A stretch of DNA of 64,000 nucleotides from Marixanthomonas sp963974425 (GTDB lineage Bacteria; Bacteroidota; Bacteroidia; Flavobacteriales; Flavobacteriaceae), in the NCBI RefSeq assembly GCF_963974425.1, contig NZ_CAXBCK010000001.1:62001-126000 (forward strand), written 5' to 3'. The translations under genes were made by a program, and so were the position numbers. Below, in pieces: positions 7,017-16,551 of the stretch. The notes beneath the pieces were generated by a model. The model made no database searches. It worked only from the letters and a program-made list of their open reading frames with translations, and was not told the origin of the DNA. Numbering within the stretch: the first letter of the stretch is position 1; each line of letters opens with the position of its first letter.

Positions 7017-10000
7017 ATGGCTTCTTTCAACTTTAAAAAATGGAACCAGATTTTAGGTTGGTCCGTATTTCTTATATCCCTTATTACTTACTGGCTTACA
7101 GTAGAACCCACTGCCAGTTTTTGGGATGCTGGTGAATATATAACTACAGCAAGTAATCTAGAAGTTGGGCACCCACCCGGAGCTCCTCTGTATCAATTAT
7201 TGGGAGCATTTTTCTCCATTTTTGCTATGGAAGCTTCAAACATTGCACTTACTATTAACCTGATGTCGGTTTTTGCCAGTGCTTTTACCATTTTGTTTAT
7301 GTTTTGGTCGCTTACTATTTTATTAAGAACAGTGGTCTTAAAGCATAAAGAATTAACCAAAAGCTCTGCCATCGCAATATTAGGGAGTGCTGTGGTAGGA
7401 TCGCTCAGTTTTGCTTTTACCGATAGTTTTTGGTTTAGTGCTGTGGAAGCCGAAGTATATGCTTCTTCAGCATTTATCACTGCAGTTTTATTTTATTGTG
7501 GCCTGCGGTGGGAACGTGAAATGAATACACCAAGAGGCGATAGATGGGTTATTTTAATTTCATTTATCATAGGGCTTTCCTTCGGGATTCACTTTTTAGG
7601 ACTGCTTACTATTCCAGCTATTGGGTTTTTATACTTTTTCAAAAACTATAAAACAATTTCCGTTAAAAACTTTATAATTGCTAATGTAGTGATGGTAGCG
7701 ATCTTACTGTTTATCTTTAAGTTATTGTTGCCGATGACCTTGAAGTTTTTCAGTGCTTCGGAACTCTTCTTTATAAACAGTATTGGCTTGCCTTTCCATA
7801 CCGGGACACTTATTGCTGGTATTTTATTTATTGCATTGTTTTATTTCGGATTACGTTATACCCGCAGAAAAAACCATACACAGTTCAACACTTTGTTGCT
7901 TTGTGTGCTGTTCATTTTTATAGGTTTTTCAAGTTGGTTGATGCTACCTATTCGTGCTAATGCGGGAACCGTAATTAATGAAAATAACCCTGACAATGCC
8001 CGAGAATTATTAGCTTACTATAATCGAGAACAATACCCACAAACCCATTTATTTTATGGTCCTCTATTTACTGAAGCATATGTAGGTTTAGATCCAGACA
8101 ATCCATATAAAGATGAGAAGCCAAAATATGAAGAAGATGAACAAGCTGGTAAGTACGTTATTGTAAACGAATATAAAAACGCTGGGCAAAACAGTGATGA
8201 TTCACAAAAAGCATATCTACCCAGAATGTGGAGTGTAGAGAACAATGCTAATTATCTGGAGTTTACAGGAGGACTCGATTTTACAATAAAACCCGAATAC
8301 CGAAATGAAAAACGATTGGTACAGGAGGTAAACAAATTTAAACAAGCTTACGACCAAGGTGTCGTAGATAGTAAAGACTACGATGAGTTTTTACGTGAGT
8401 TTGGGTTAGCACTCAATATTGAAAAACCATCCTTTGGCCAAAACCTCAAGTTTATGTTTGAGTATCAGTTTGGTTATATGTATTGGCGCTACTTTATGTG
8501 GAATTTCGCCGGAAGACAAGATGATGTGCAAGGTCAATATACCGACCTACACGGAAACTGGCTTAGTGGTATCGACTTTATAGACGAACTCCGTTTAGGC
8601 TCACAAGACAATCTGCCTAGTGATGTTAAAAACAACAAGGCCCGAAATACCTACTTTTTCTTACCGTTAATATTAGGGGTTTTAGGAGTAATATTTCTCT
8701 TTAAAAATGATAAAAAGAAATTCTGGGTCCTACTCGTCTTTTTCCTGTTTACAGGCCTAGCCCTAAAAATATACCTCAACGAACGCCCTTTTGAACCTCG
8801 AGAACGGGATTATGCGCTTGTAGGTTCGTTTTACATATTCGCTATGTGGATTGGTTTTGGTGTCTATGCCCTTTTTGAAATGGTAAAAGAATACCTGTCA
8901 CCCAAAATTGCCATTCCGGTGGTTCTTGGTGCCACGTTATTAGCTTCACCTGTATTATTAGCCTATCAAAATTGGGATGACCATGATCGTTCAGGTCGAT
9001 ATACCGCTAACTCGATGGCAAAAATGTATCTCGATTCGGTTGATGAGAATGCTATTTTGTTTACCATTGGCGATAACGACACATTTGCCCTTTGGTATGC
9101 TCAAAATATAGAGGGTTACCGTCGAGATGTTCGTATTATCAATACTAGTCTCTTTCAAACAGATTGGTATATAGACGATATGAAAAAGAAAGCGTTTACT
9201 AGCGACCCTATTCCGTCGCAATTAACGCACGATAAATATCGATATGGAACTCGAGATTTTCTTTATTATCAAGAAACCAAGCAAGATACCGTCGATATTA
9301 AAACTTGGATGAATTGGGTTGCAAACGATAGTCCTGCTACACGTGTAGAGCTGGAGAGTAACCAAATGGCAAACACCTTCCCTTCAAAAACCATCCGTAT
9401 TCCGGTTGATAAAGAGGCTGTATTACGCAATGGTATTGTTCCACAGGAAGATGCTGATAAAATTGTAGATGAGATTTTTATTCAGCTAAAAGGAAATGTT
9501 ATTTACAAAAACCGAATGATGATGTTGGATATTATCGCCAATAACGACTGGGAACGTCCTATTTACTTCAGCGGCGGTGCTTTTGGCGATGACGACTATT
9601 TATGGATGAAGGATTACCTTCAATTAGACGGAGTTGTATATAAATTAGTACCTATACGAACACCTGTTAACCCACGTAATCCGTTTGACATGGGCCGTGT
9701 TGATACCGATAAAATGTATGATATCGTTATGAACTGGGATTGGGGAAATAGCGGAAGTCCAGATATATATCACGACACCGAAACTAGAAGAAACGGTATC
9801 ACGTACCGAAGCAACTTAGCGCGTTTAGCCGAAAATTTAATTAATGAAGGCAAAAAAGAAAAAGCTGAAGATGTTTTAGACTTAGCAATGGAAAAAATGC
9901 CAGTTAAGTATTTTGAATATTACTCGCTATTAGAACCTTTTGTATTAGGATATTATGAAGTAAACAAACCTGAAAAGGCCCGAGAATTATACGAAGAAGT

Positions 10001-10313
10001 CGCTAAAAAATATCAAGAAAAGTTGTTGTATTACAGCGGAATGAAAGTAAAAAAACAATACAATATTGCCGATGAAATCATCAGTGATATGGAACGTTAT
10101 CGCGGCTTAGTCGATATTATAATAGTCTACGATAATGAAACTTTTGCTAAAGATGAAGCTTCTGAATTTAATGACTATTTAAAGCTCTTCCGTCATTTTT
10201 ATAATGAAAATGAAGGGGTTGATGTTGAGAAAGACCTTCAGGAAAAAGAATCTATCCAGATAATGGCAGATTCAGTTCCGGATGAAGTTCTAAATGAAGC
10301 GATAGAAGAATAA
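7017..10313 (+). CDS. DUF2723 (GT117/TMEM260-like) multi-pass membrane protein
   Basis: A 1098-residue inner-membrane protein. The N-terminus (WSVFLISLITYWLTVEPTASFWDAGEYITTASNLEVGHPPGAPLYQLLG) is the DUF2723 signature. The acidic D/E pair after the first membrane segment is placed like that of GT-C glycosyltransferases. About ten hydrophobic segments lie within the first ~650 residues. A soluble C-terminal half ends in TPR-like helices (about 930-1010). The family is classed as GT117 and is related to human TMEM260, an O-mannosyltransferase, so a role in periplasmic protein O-glycosylation is plausible but inferred. The polysaccharide deacetylase begins 4 bases after its stop. Confidence 0.85.
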   Translation: MASFNFKKWNQILGWSVFLISLITYWLTVEPTASFWDAGEYITTASNLEVGHPPGAPLYQLLGAFFSIFAMEASNIALTINLMSVFASAFTILFMFWSLTILLRTVVLKHKELTKSSAIAILGSAVVGSLSFAFTDSFWFSAVEAEVYASSAFITAVLFYCGLRWEREMNTPRGDRWVILISFIIGLSFGIHFLGLLTIPAIGFLYFFKNYKTISVKNFIIANVVMVAILLFIFKLLLPMTLKFFSASELFFINSIGLPFHTGTLIAGILFIALFYFGLRYTRRKNHTQFNTLLLCVLFIFIGFSSWLMLPIRANAGTVINENNPDNARELLAYYNREQYPQTHLFYGPLFTEAYVGLDPDNPYKDEKPKYEEDEQAGKYVIVNEYKNAGQNSDDSQKAYLPRMWSVENNANYLEFTGGLDFTIKPEYRNEKRLVQEVNKFKQAYDQGVVDSKDYDEFLREFGLALNIEKPSFGQNLKFMFEYQFGYMYWRYFMWNFAGRQDDVQGQYTDLHGNWLSGIDFIDELRLGSQDNLPSDVKNNKARNTYFFLPLILGVLGVIFLFKNDKKKFWVLLVFFLFTGLALKIYLNERPFEPRERDYALVGSFYIFAMWIGFGVYALFEMVKEYLSPKIAIPVVLGATLLASPVLLAYQNWDDHDRSGRYTANSMAKMYLDSVDENAILFTIGDNDTFALWYAQNIEGYRRDVRIINTSLFQTDWYIDDMKKKAFTSDPIPSQLTHDKYRYGTRDFLYYQETKQDTVDIKTWMNWVANDSPATRVELESNQMANTFPSKTIRIPVDKEAVLRNGIVPQEDADKIVDEIFIQLKGNVIYKNRMMMLDIIANNDWERPIYFSGGAFGDDDYLWMKDYLQLDGVVYKLVPIRTPVNPRNPFDMGRVDTDKMYDIVMNWDWGNSGSPDIYHDTETRRNGITYRSNLARLAENLINEGKKEKAEDVLDLAMEKMPVKYFEYYSLLEPFVLGYYEVNKPEKARELYEEVAKKYQEKLLYYSGMKVKKQYNIADEIISDMERYRGLVDIIIVYDNETFAKDEASEFNDYLKLFRHFYNENEGVDVEKDLQEKESIQIMADSVPDEVLNEAIEE

Positions 10314-10317
10314 AACA

Positions 10318-10980
10318 GTGAAACTACGTTTGGTAACAGTGCCCAAATTTGTGCAACGGATCTATCCGAAGCGAATTTGGGCATTGCCAAATAATGACAA
10401 GAAAGTTTACTTAACTTTTGACGACGGCCCCATCCCCGAAGTGACCCCATGGGTATTAGACACCTTAAAAAAATACAACGCCAAAGCGACTTTCTTTTGC
10501 ATTGGCGACAACATAAAAAAACATCCTGATATTTTTAAACGAATCCTTGCTGAGGGTCATTCGGTAGGGAATCATACTTTTAACCATTTAAATGGCTGGC
10601 AAACGAGTACTCAACGTTATATTAATAATGTGTCACTTTTTGAAAAAGAACTACAAGCACAGAGCTTTCATCATTCGTCGCTCGTATCTCGTACCTCGCT
10701 ATTCCGTCCACCTTATGGAAAAATCACTTCAAAACAAGCTAACCTGCTTCAAGAAAAAGGATATAAAATTATTATGTGGAGTGTGTTGAGTTATGATTAT
10801 GATGCTTCGGTTTCTAAAGAACAATGCCTTCATCACGTATCACAAAACATACAACCCGGAAGCATTATCGTGTTTCACGATAGTATAAAAGCACAAAAAA
10901 ACCTCCGGTATGTGTTGCCGAAGGTTTTGGATAATCAAAAATATGCTTTTGAACCAATATATTTTCTTAATTTACAATAA
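10318..10980 (+). CDS. Polysaccharide deacetylase (CE4, NodB homology)
   Basis: A 220-residue NodB-homology domain with no clear signal peptide. The CE4 motifs are visible: TFDDGP (33-38; Asp36 as base and Asp37 as metal ligand), HSVGNHTFNH (81-90; metal His86 and His90) and FRPPYGK (129-135). Family members remove N-acetyl groups from peptidoglycan or other amino-sugar polymers. The start is GTG at 10318, 4 bases after the DUF2723 gene, so the two are co-transcribed. The 3' end overlaps the convergent minus-strand gene by 14 bases. The real substrate is unknown. Confidence 0.85.
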   Translation: MKLRLVTVPKFVQRIYPKRIWALPNNDKKVYLTFDDGPIPEVTPWVLDTLKKYNAKATFFCIGDNIKKHPDIFKRILAEGHSVGNHTFNHLNGWQTSTQRYINNVSLFEKELQAQSFHHSSLVSRTSLFRPPYGKITSKQANLLQEKGYKIIMWSVLSYDYDASVSKEQCLHHVSQNIQPGSIIVFHDSIKAQKNLRYVLPKVLDNQKYAFEPIYFLNLQ

Positions 10981-12400
10981 GATTGTACGAAGTAACTAAG
11001 AAATCCTCATTTGGTGCTGATAATTTTCTTACATAAATCTCTATATAATCATCTAAATCTACTGAGACTGTACCGATAATTGATACAGTTTGTCGTTGAT
11101 TAGTTTGTAAAACATCAACAATTGCCTCAGTCCCTGTAACCAAAGCACCATTTTTATATATAGAAAATCCTAATCTTGTTCCCGTAGTTGCAGTAAAAGA
11201 AACTGTTCCAAAAACATTAAGAGCTCTTTCTTTTTCTCCCCTATATATAATTCGGTTTTCACTATTTCCAGCTGTACCCTCAGTAATTCTAAAAAGTCTA
11301 ATTGCATTTGTATTTACAGGTAATTTAAAAGCAGTATTATTTGTAATACTTACTACACCTGCCGGATTAGTTGTATCATAATATATATTCCCCGTCGCAA
11401 CATCATCGCTTTCTTTTGGAATACCTGGACAATCTACTACCCAATCATTGGTGAAATTATAACCTGGATAAGAACCACTGCCATAGCCATTAACAGCGAC
11501 TCCTGTTCCTGTACTCGTGAAAGTTACATTACTAAGCGTTGCTGCTTGTGTAACAGCTGGATTACTGCTTACGTTAAGTCCTGCTTCCCCATTATCGCTT
11601 ACAATAACACCTCCTTGTTGTTGAATAATATCAAAACTTCCATTCAAGGTTTCAAACGTACCAGTATTTGTTGCATTCCAGTAAATATTTGTAAAAAGCA
11701 CCTGGTTGACATCTGTTAGCGTAATACCATCTTGATTTCCAACATATTGGATAATGCTACAAAAAACAATGTTGAAATTTGAAAGAGTACCGATGCTACT
11801 AGCACCAAAAACACTCAAATTTTGGAAAATAAGGTTATTATTTGCTCCAGGGTTTGTGATATCAAAAACTTGCTGGCCATTGGCATTAATACCAAAACTC
11901 CGTATACTGCCACCAGAACCTGTAAATAAACTACCACTGCCTGTAAATTTAAGAATATCTTCCCCTACATCATTACCTATAATATAAGCTCCGTTTAACT
12001 CAATACTTGAAGAAACCTCAATTTCTCCATTTAACTCATATAAAGTATCAGTATCTAAAACTATATTCCCTCCTCCAGCATCAGGAAAATCATCTTCACT
12101 TTTAACCAAAACATAATTATCTCTTTGATTAGAGCTTGAGTTAATTTTTACCCATACAGAATTAGTGGAATCATAATAATAAAAAGAGTCCTCATCAGTA
12201 TCGAAAACCAACAAACTTTCTGCAGGTGTTGTAATAGCATTTCTTTGTATTGTGGTCATCCTAGGAGCCAATAATCCTTGCGAGTCAGATTGAATATCCA
12301 ACATAGAAGAAGGATCTGGTGTTACTGTACCAATCCCTACTTGGGCGTAGGTAATTATGGTAACTAACAAACTTAAGAATAATAGGGATTTTTTTTTCAT
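10967..12400 (-). CDS. Secreted protein with an N-terminal VGIGT...MLDIQ surface motif, function unknown
   Basis: A 477-residue protein with a signal peptide (MKKKSLLFLSLLVTIITYAQ). It is followed by VGIGTVTPDPSSMLDIQSDSQGLLAPRMTTIQRNAI, an N-terminal module common in secreted flavobacterial proteins and reminiscent of phage tail-fibre N-termini. The middle (about 90-330) is rich in G, S, T, N and short beta-type repeats (FTGSGSLFTGSGGSIRSFGINANG), suggesting a beta-helix. The last ~110 residues look like a beta-sandwich. There is no T9SS sorting tail. Its paralogue is at 15742-16551. Its 3' end overlaps the deacetylase by 14 bases in convergent orientation. I do not know its function. Confidence 0.7.
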   Translation of the reverse strand: MKKKSLLFLSLLVTIITYAQVGIGTVTPDPSSMLDIQSDSQGLLAPRMTTIQRNAITTPAESLLVFDTDEDSFYYYDSTNSVWVKINSSSNQRDNYVLVKSEDDFPDAGGGNIVLDTDTLYELNGEIEVSSSIELNGAYIIGNDVGEDILKFTGSGSLFTGSGGSIRSFGINANGQQVFDITNPGANNNLIFQNLSVFGASSIGTLSNFNIVFCSIIQYVGNQDGITLTDVNQVLFTNIYWNATNTGTFETLNGSFDIIQQQGGVIVSDNGEAGLNVSSNPAVTQAATLSNVTFTSTGTGVAVNGYGSGSYPGYNFTNDWVVDCPGIPKESDDVATGNIYYDTTNPAGVVSITNNTAFKLPVNTNAIRLFRITEGTAGNSENRIIYRGEKERALNVFGTVSFTATTGTRLGFSIYKNGALVTGTEAIVDVLQTNQRQTVSIIGTVSVDLDDYIEIYVRKLSAPNEDFLVTSYNLIVN

Positions 12401-12639
12401 AGTTGTGTAGGTTTATAAAGTTGAATATACGTATATGATACGTTAATCATATAATATAAGTATTTTGTCGGAAAACTAAACTTTTTTTTCAAGATTTTCG
12501 ATAATTAGTTAATTTATTTTAACACAATTTTAGAAAATTGACGTTTCGTTACCTTAATACAATTAAAATTAGTTATTCTATTATAAATAATTTAATATTC
12601 AATTAATATACAGCCTGTTATAAACATTTAATTTTACCA
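12401..12639. other. AT-rich intergenic region with a 12-bp palindrome
   Basis: These bases lie upstream of the minus-strand secreted-protein gene. ATATACGTATAT at 12425-12436 is a perfect palindrome about 25 bases before that start. It is partly overlapped by a second inverted pair, TATGAT/ATCATA. It could be an operator or chance in AT-rich DNA. No gene is seen. Confidence 0.35.
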
Positions 12640-12708
12640 TTGAAAAGAAAACTCTTTTCAACAGCATATAATATTAAAGTCGCTTTTGAGGAGGAGCGGC
12701 TTTTTTAT
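12640..12708 (+). ncRNA. Candidate structured RNA unit 1 (hairpin plus terminator-like hairpin)
   Basis: There are two hairpins. The first is a perfect 9-bp stem (12640-12648 with 12653-12661) with an AAAC loop. After a 14-base linker comes a second 9-bp stem (12676-12684 with 12695-12703, one G-T pair) with loop TTTGAGGAGG, running into a T-tract. The second hairpin is repeated at 12807-12836 with compensatory changes. The weak -7-like TAATTTTA at 12629-12636 would place a start close to the first hairpin. It may be a small RNA ending in an intrinsic terminator. Confidence 0.5.
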
Positions 12709-12760
12709 TTATTAAAATTTAGAAAAAGTGAAACCAATCTTACAAGCATTCCGTATCTAT

Positions 12761-12840
12761 TAGTAAGTGTGAAGAGTACTTACTATTTGCACTATAAATC
12801 ACAGGTAAAAGTCGTTTTTGAGGAAGAACGGCTTTTATTT
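12761..12840 (+). ncRNA. Candidate structured RNA unit 2, paralogous to unit 1
   Basis: It has the same architecture as 12640-12708. The first hairpin has an 8-bp stem (TAGTAAGT at 12761-12768 with ACTTACTA at 12778-12785). After a 21-base linker comes a 10-bp terminator-like hairpin (12807-12816 with 12827-12836, one G-T pair) with loop TTTGAGGAAG, followed by T-rich sequence. The loop is nearly the same as in unit 1, while the first stem differs in sequence but not in position. Confidence 0.5.
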
Positions 12841-12876
12841 TTTTATGGAAACACCCTATTTCTGAAGTCTTCTTTT

Positions 12877-12884
12877 TACTTTTG
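12877..12884 (+). promoter_or_regulatory. -7 element for polA
   Basis: TACTTTTG is an exact match to the Bacteroidetes -7 consensus TAnnTTTG, 24 bases before the polA ATG. No good TTG lies at the -33 position, so support is moderate. Confidence 0.5.
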
Positions 12885-12907
12885 AAGTAAACACAATTTT
12901 ACATTCC

Positions 12908-15745
12908 ATGTCTGATAAAAAACGTCTGTTCCTTCTCGATGCTTATGCCCTAATATTCCGTGGTTATTATGCACTTATTAAAAATCCACGAATCAACTCG
13001 AAAGGGCAAGATACTTCAGCTATTATGGGTTTTACTAACTCCCTGTTTGATGTTATTCGCCGTGAAAAGCCCGATCACATTGCTGTTTGTTTTGATAAGG
13101 ACGGTAGTAAAGAACGAAAGGAGATGTACCCAGAATACAAAGCCAATCGAGACGAAACTCCAGACGTTATTAGGCAGTCCATCCCGATAATCAAAGACAT
13201 TATTAAAGCGATGCACATTCCGTGTGTGGAAATTTCAGGGATGGAAGCCGATGACATAATTGGCACCTTGGCTAAACAAGCCGAAAAAGAAAACTACCAA
13301 GTGTTTATGGTAACACCCGATAAAGATTTTGGTCAATTAGTTTCAGAAAACATTTTTATGTACCGTCCTGCCAGAATGGGAAATGCCATTGAAATTTGGG
13401 GAATCCCTGAAATACAAAAACGTTTTGGGGTAGAACGCCCCGAGCAAGTGATTGATTATTTAGGAATGATGGGCGATGCTAGTGATAACATTCCTGGATT
13501 ACCTGGCGTGGGTGACAAAACAGCCAAAAAATTTATTAAGCAATTTGACTCCATGGAAGGCTTGTTAGAAAATACCGACCAGCTAAAGGGTAAAATGAAA
13601 GAAAAGGTTATTGCCAATGCCGAATTAGGAAGGCTTTCAAGAAAGCTGGCCACTATTTTTACAGATTGCGAGGTTACTTTTAATGAAAAAGATTACGAAA
13701 TGTCGATGCCTGATTCTGAAAAAGTTCAGGAAATATTTGAAGAGTTAGAATTTAGAAGGCTACGTGATCAATTTTTAAAACTCTTTTCCCCGGAAGGAGC
13801 ACAAGAAGAGGTGACAAAGGTTTCCAATTCTGAATCTGCTGAAAAGGCTTCAAAAACTGCAGGAACTGGTCAGTTTTCATTATTTGGGGGCGATGGTGAA
13901 GCAACTGCAGATGCAGAGGAGTACAACTCTCGAAAAACAATAAAAGATACCGAGCATTTTTACCAAACCATTCAACCAGGAATGGGCACTAAGTTGTTTC
14001 TTCAGAACTTAATGAAACAAAAAAGTGTGTGTTTTGATACTGAAACTACAGGTTTAAATCCACTAATAGCTGAGCTCGTTGGAATTGCTTTTTCTTGGGA
14101 AACAGGAAAAGGTTTCTATATTCCTTTTCCAGAAGATAAAGACGGAGCACAAAAACTTATTGAAGAATTACGCCCATTCTTTGAAGCCGAAGACATTGAG
14201 AAAATAGGTCAGAATTTAAAATATGATATTAAAGTATTGGCCAAGTACAATGTAGAGGTGAAAGGCAAGCTGTTCGATACAATGTTGGCACATTACCTAA
14301 TCAACCCAGATATGCGGCACAATATGGATGTATTGGCTGAAACCTACCTTAATTACACACCCGTTTCTATTACTGAATTGATTGGCAAAAAAGGGAAAAA
14401 CCAAAAATCGATGCGTGATGTTCCAGTGGAAGACCAAACGGAATACGCGGTAGAAGATGCCGATATTACGCTCCAACTAAAAGAGCATTTTGCCAAAGAA
14501 CTAGGCGATGCAAACACCCAAGAGCTATTTGATGACATTGAAATTCCGCTACTTCGTGTATTGGCAGACATGGAATTAGAGGGAATTAAATTGGATAAAG
14601 AATATCTTGGCAGTCTTTCCGAAGCGCTTAATAACGATATTAATCGCTTAGAAAAGGACATTTACGAAGAAGCTGGAGAAGAATTCAACATCGCTTCACC
14701 AAAACAGTTGGGTGATATTCTCTTCGGAAAAATGAAATTGGTTGATAAACCTAAAAAAACCAAAACGGGACAGTTCTCAACTGCAGAAGACGTACTTTCC
14801 TATTTAGCGAAAGACCATAAAATAATTAGAGATGTATTAGAATATCGTGGTTTGGCAAAATTAAAGAGCACGTATGTAGATGCATTACCAGAACAAGTGG
14901 AAGAAAGCACCGGTCGCGTCCACACCGATTATATGCAAACGGTTGCCGCCACTGGGCGATTGAGTAGTAACAACCCGAACTTACAGAATATTCCTATTCG
15001 TACCGAACGGGGTCGTCAAGTGCGAAAAGCTTTTGTGCCTCGAGATAAAGACTATACATTACTAGCTGCCGATTATTCGCAAATTGAATTACGCATCATT
15101 GCTGCTTTAAGTGAAGAAGATACGATGATTGAAGCTTTTAAAAATGGCGAGGATATTCATGCTTCTACTGCTGCTAAAGTATTTAACGTCCCAATTGATG
15201 AAGTGACAAGAGAACAGCGTAGCAATGCTAAAACCGTGAATTTTGGAATAATTTACGGTGTTTCAGCATTTGGATTAAGCAATCAAACCGATTTAACCCG
15301 AAAAGAATCGAAGGAACTCATCGACACCTATTACAAAACTTATCCAAAACTTCGCAATTATATGAGCGAGTTGGTCGATTTTGCCCGTGATAATGGATAT
15401 GTACAAACTGTTTTGGGAAGGCGTAGATATTTAAACGGCATTAACGGAAGCAACGCCATAGTACGTGGTGCTGCAGAACGAAACGCTGTAAATGCACCTA
15501 TACAAGGTAGCGCTGCAGACATTATCAAGTTAGCGATGATTAACATTCACGAAAAAATGACTGAAGCTAAATACAAAAGTAAAATGTTGCTTCAGGTACA
15601 CGATGAATTGGTGTTCGATGTCTATAAACCAGAATTGGAAGAGCTTCAAAAGCTCATTAAAACCGAAATGGAAAATGCTTATAAAATGAACGTTCCGTTA
15701 GATGTTGAAATTGGTTTAGGTGATAATTGGCTAGAAGCGCATTAA
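12908..15745 (+). CDS. polA: DNA polymerase I
   Basis: A 945-residue three-domain polymerase for repair synthesis and Okazaki fragment processing. The 5' nuclease domain (about 1-290) starts with FLLDAYALIFRGYYA. The 3'-5' exonuclease domain has an intact DxE motif (FDTETTGL, about 375) and NLKYDIKVL, so proofreading is probably active. Polymerase motifs A (AADYSQIELRI, about 720), B (RSNAKTVNFGIIYG, about 770) and C (VHDELVFD, about 897) are complete. A low-complexity linker at about 305-340 separates the nuclease from the Klenow part. It ends in a 4-base convergent overlap with the minus-strand gene at 15742. Confidence 0.97.
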   Translation: MSDKKRLFLLDAYALIFRGYYALIKNPRINSKGQDTSAIMGFTNSLFDVIRREKPDHIAVCFDKDGSKERKEMYPEYKANRDETPDVIRQSIPIIKDIIKAMHIPCVEISGMEADDIIGTLAKQAEKENYQVFMVTPDKDFGQLVSENIFMYRPARMGNAIEIWGIPEIQKRFGVERPEQVIDYLGMMGDASDNIPGLPGVGDKTAKKFIKQFDSMEGLLENTDQLKGKMKEKVIANAELGRLSRKLATIFTDCEVTFNEKDYEMSMPDSEKVQEIFEELEFRRLRDQFLKLFSPEGAQEEVTKVSNSESAEKASKTAGTGQFSLFGGDGEATADAEEYNSRKTIKDTEHFYQTIQPGMGTKLFLQNLMKQKSVCFDTETTGLNPLIAELVGIAFSWETGKGFYIPFPEDKDGAQKLIEELRPFFEAEDIEKIGQNLKYDIKVLAKYNVEVKGKLFDTMLAHYLINPDMRHNMDVLAETYLNYTPVSITELIGKKGKNQKSMRDVPVEDQTEYAVEDADITLQLKEHFAKELGDANTQELFDDIEIPLLRVLADMELEGIKLDKEYLGSLSEALNNDINRLEKDIYEEAGEEFNIASPKQLGDILFGKMKLVDKPKKTKTGQFSTAEDVLSYLAKDHKIIRDVLEYRGLAKLKSTYVDALPEQVEESTGRVHTDYMQTVAATGRLSSNNPNLQNIPIRTERGRQVRKAFVPRDKDYTLLAADYSQIELRIIAALSEEDTMIEAFKNGEDIHASTAAKVFNVPIDEVTREQRSNAKTVNFGIIYGVSAFGLSNQTDLTRKESKELIDTYYKTYPKLRNYMSELVDFARDNGYVQTVLGRRRYLNGINGSNAIVRGAAERNAVNAPIQGSAADIIKLAMINIHEKMTEAKYKSKMLLQVHDELVFDVYKPELEELQKLIKTEMENAYKMNVPLDVEIGLGDNWLEAH

Positions 15746-16551
15746 TAGCGGTAGGCTTCATAGATTATAACTAGCCCTTCGTCATCACCATCATCCAGAT
15801 ACGAATCTACATTTAAAGTAAAACCATCTGCATTAAAAGAGGTTAACGTTGCTGATGTAATTCCATATTGTGATGCACTTGTACTTCCATTTTGGTCTGC
15901 ATATCGTACTCCAATGCAACGACTATCAGAAGCATATCTAGAAATATCATTAATCGAATTACCAGACCCCCCAATATATATTACTTGCTGAGTTGGAGTA
16001 ACTCCTCCGTCATCTCTAGCAAACCCCCTCATACTACCAAAAACATTTTCAACCCTATTAACATTATCGCCAACCTCATTATCATTATCAAGGTTATTGG
16101 CTTCTACATTGGCATAGCCTGTAAATGTAACTTGTCTCGGTTGAAAAGGTATAGTTGAAACATCAATATTCCCTGCTGCATCCATATTTGAACTATTTAT
16201 AATAAACGTACCTACATATACACTTGGAGTTGTATCTATTAGTTGTCTCCATTCAGTTCCATTCCAATAATAAAATCCAGCTGGGGATAATCCTCTTGTG
16301 CCATCATTATAAACCAATGTACTTACCACAGGATCTCCTCCCCCATCGGGATTTGTAACAGTTGTCACATCACCAGTAGAGGTAAGTGCAACTCTTGGAA
16401 TCAATATACCGCTATTCGTAGAAGTAACATCTAGCGCAGCTTCAGGACTAGTATTAGAAATTCCAACTTGCGCAAAAGAACTGAACGTTATAATTAAAGA
16501 AAAAATAAAAGTGAGGGATTTATTCGAAACATAATTGGGGATTTTCTGCAA
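15742..16551 (-). CDS. Secreted protein with VGIS...ALDV N-terminal motif, paralogue of the 10967-12400 gene
   Basis: A 269-residue protein with a signal peptide ending near SFAQ. It is followed by VGISNTSPEAALDVTSTNSGILIPRVAL, the same module as the larger paralogue at 10967. The segment YNDGTRGLSPAGFYYWNGTEWRQLI is the typical next block of this flavobacterial family. The C-terminal ~150 residues look like one beta-rich domain (SNMDAAGNIDVSTIPFQPRQVTFTGYANVEAN). There is no T9SS tail or catalytic motif. Its stop lies inside the last codons of polA on the opposite strand. The product is probably surface-exposed, and its function is unknown. Confidence 0.65.
   Translation of the reverse strand: MQKIPNYVSNKSLTFIFSLIITFSSFAQVGISNTSPEAALDVTSTNSGILIPRVALTSTGDVTTVTNPDGGGDPVVSTLVYNDGTRGLSPAGFYYWNGTEWRQLIDTTPSVYVGTFIINSSNMDAAGNIDVSTIPFQPRQVTFTGYANVEANNLDNDNEVGDNVNRVENVFGSMRGFARDDGGVTPTQQVIYIGGSGNSINDISRYASDSRCIGVRYADQNGSTSASQYGITSATLTSFNADGFTLNVDSYLDDGDDEGLVIIYEAYRY

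Noticed and set aside
12640..12885. 81-codon open frame containing a repeated VxFEEERL motif
   Set aside because: The repeated peptide is just the translation of the two paralogous hairpins, whose changes are compensatory at RNA level; composition is not protein-like.
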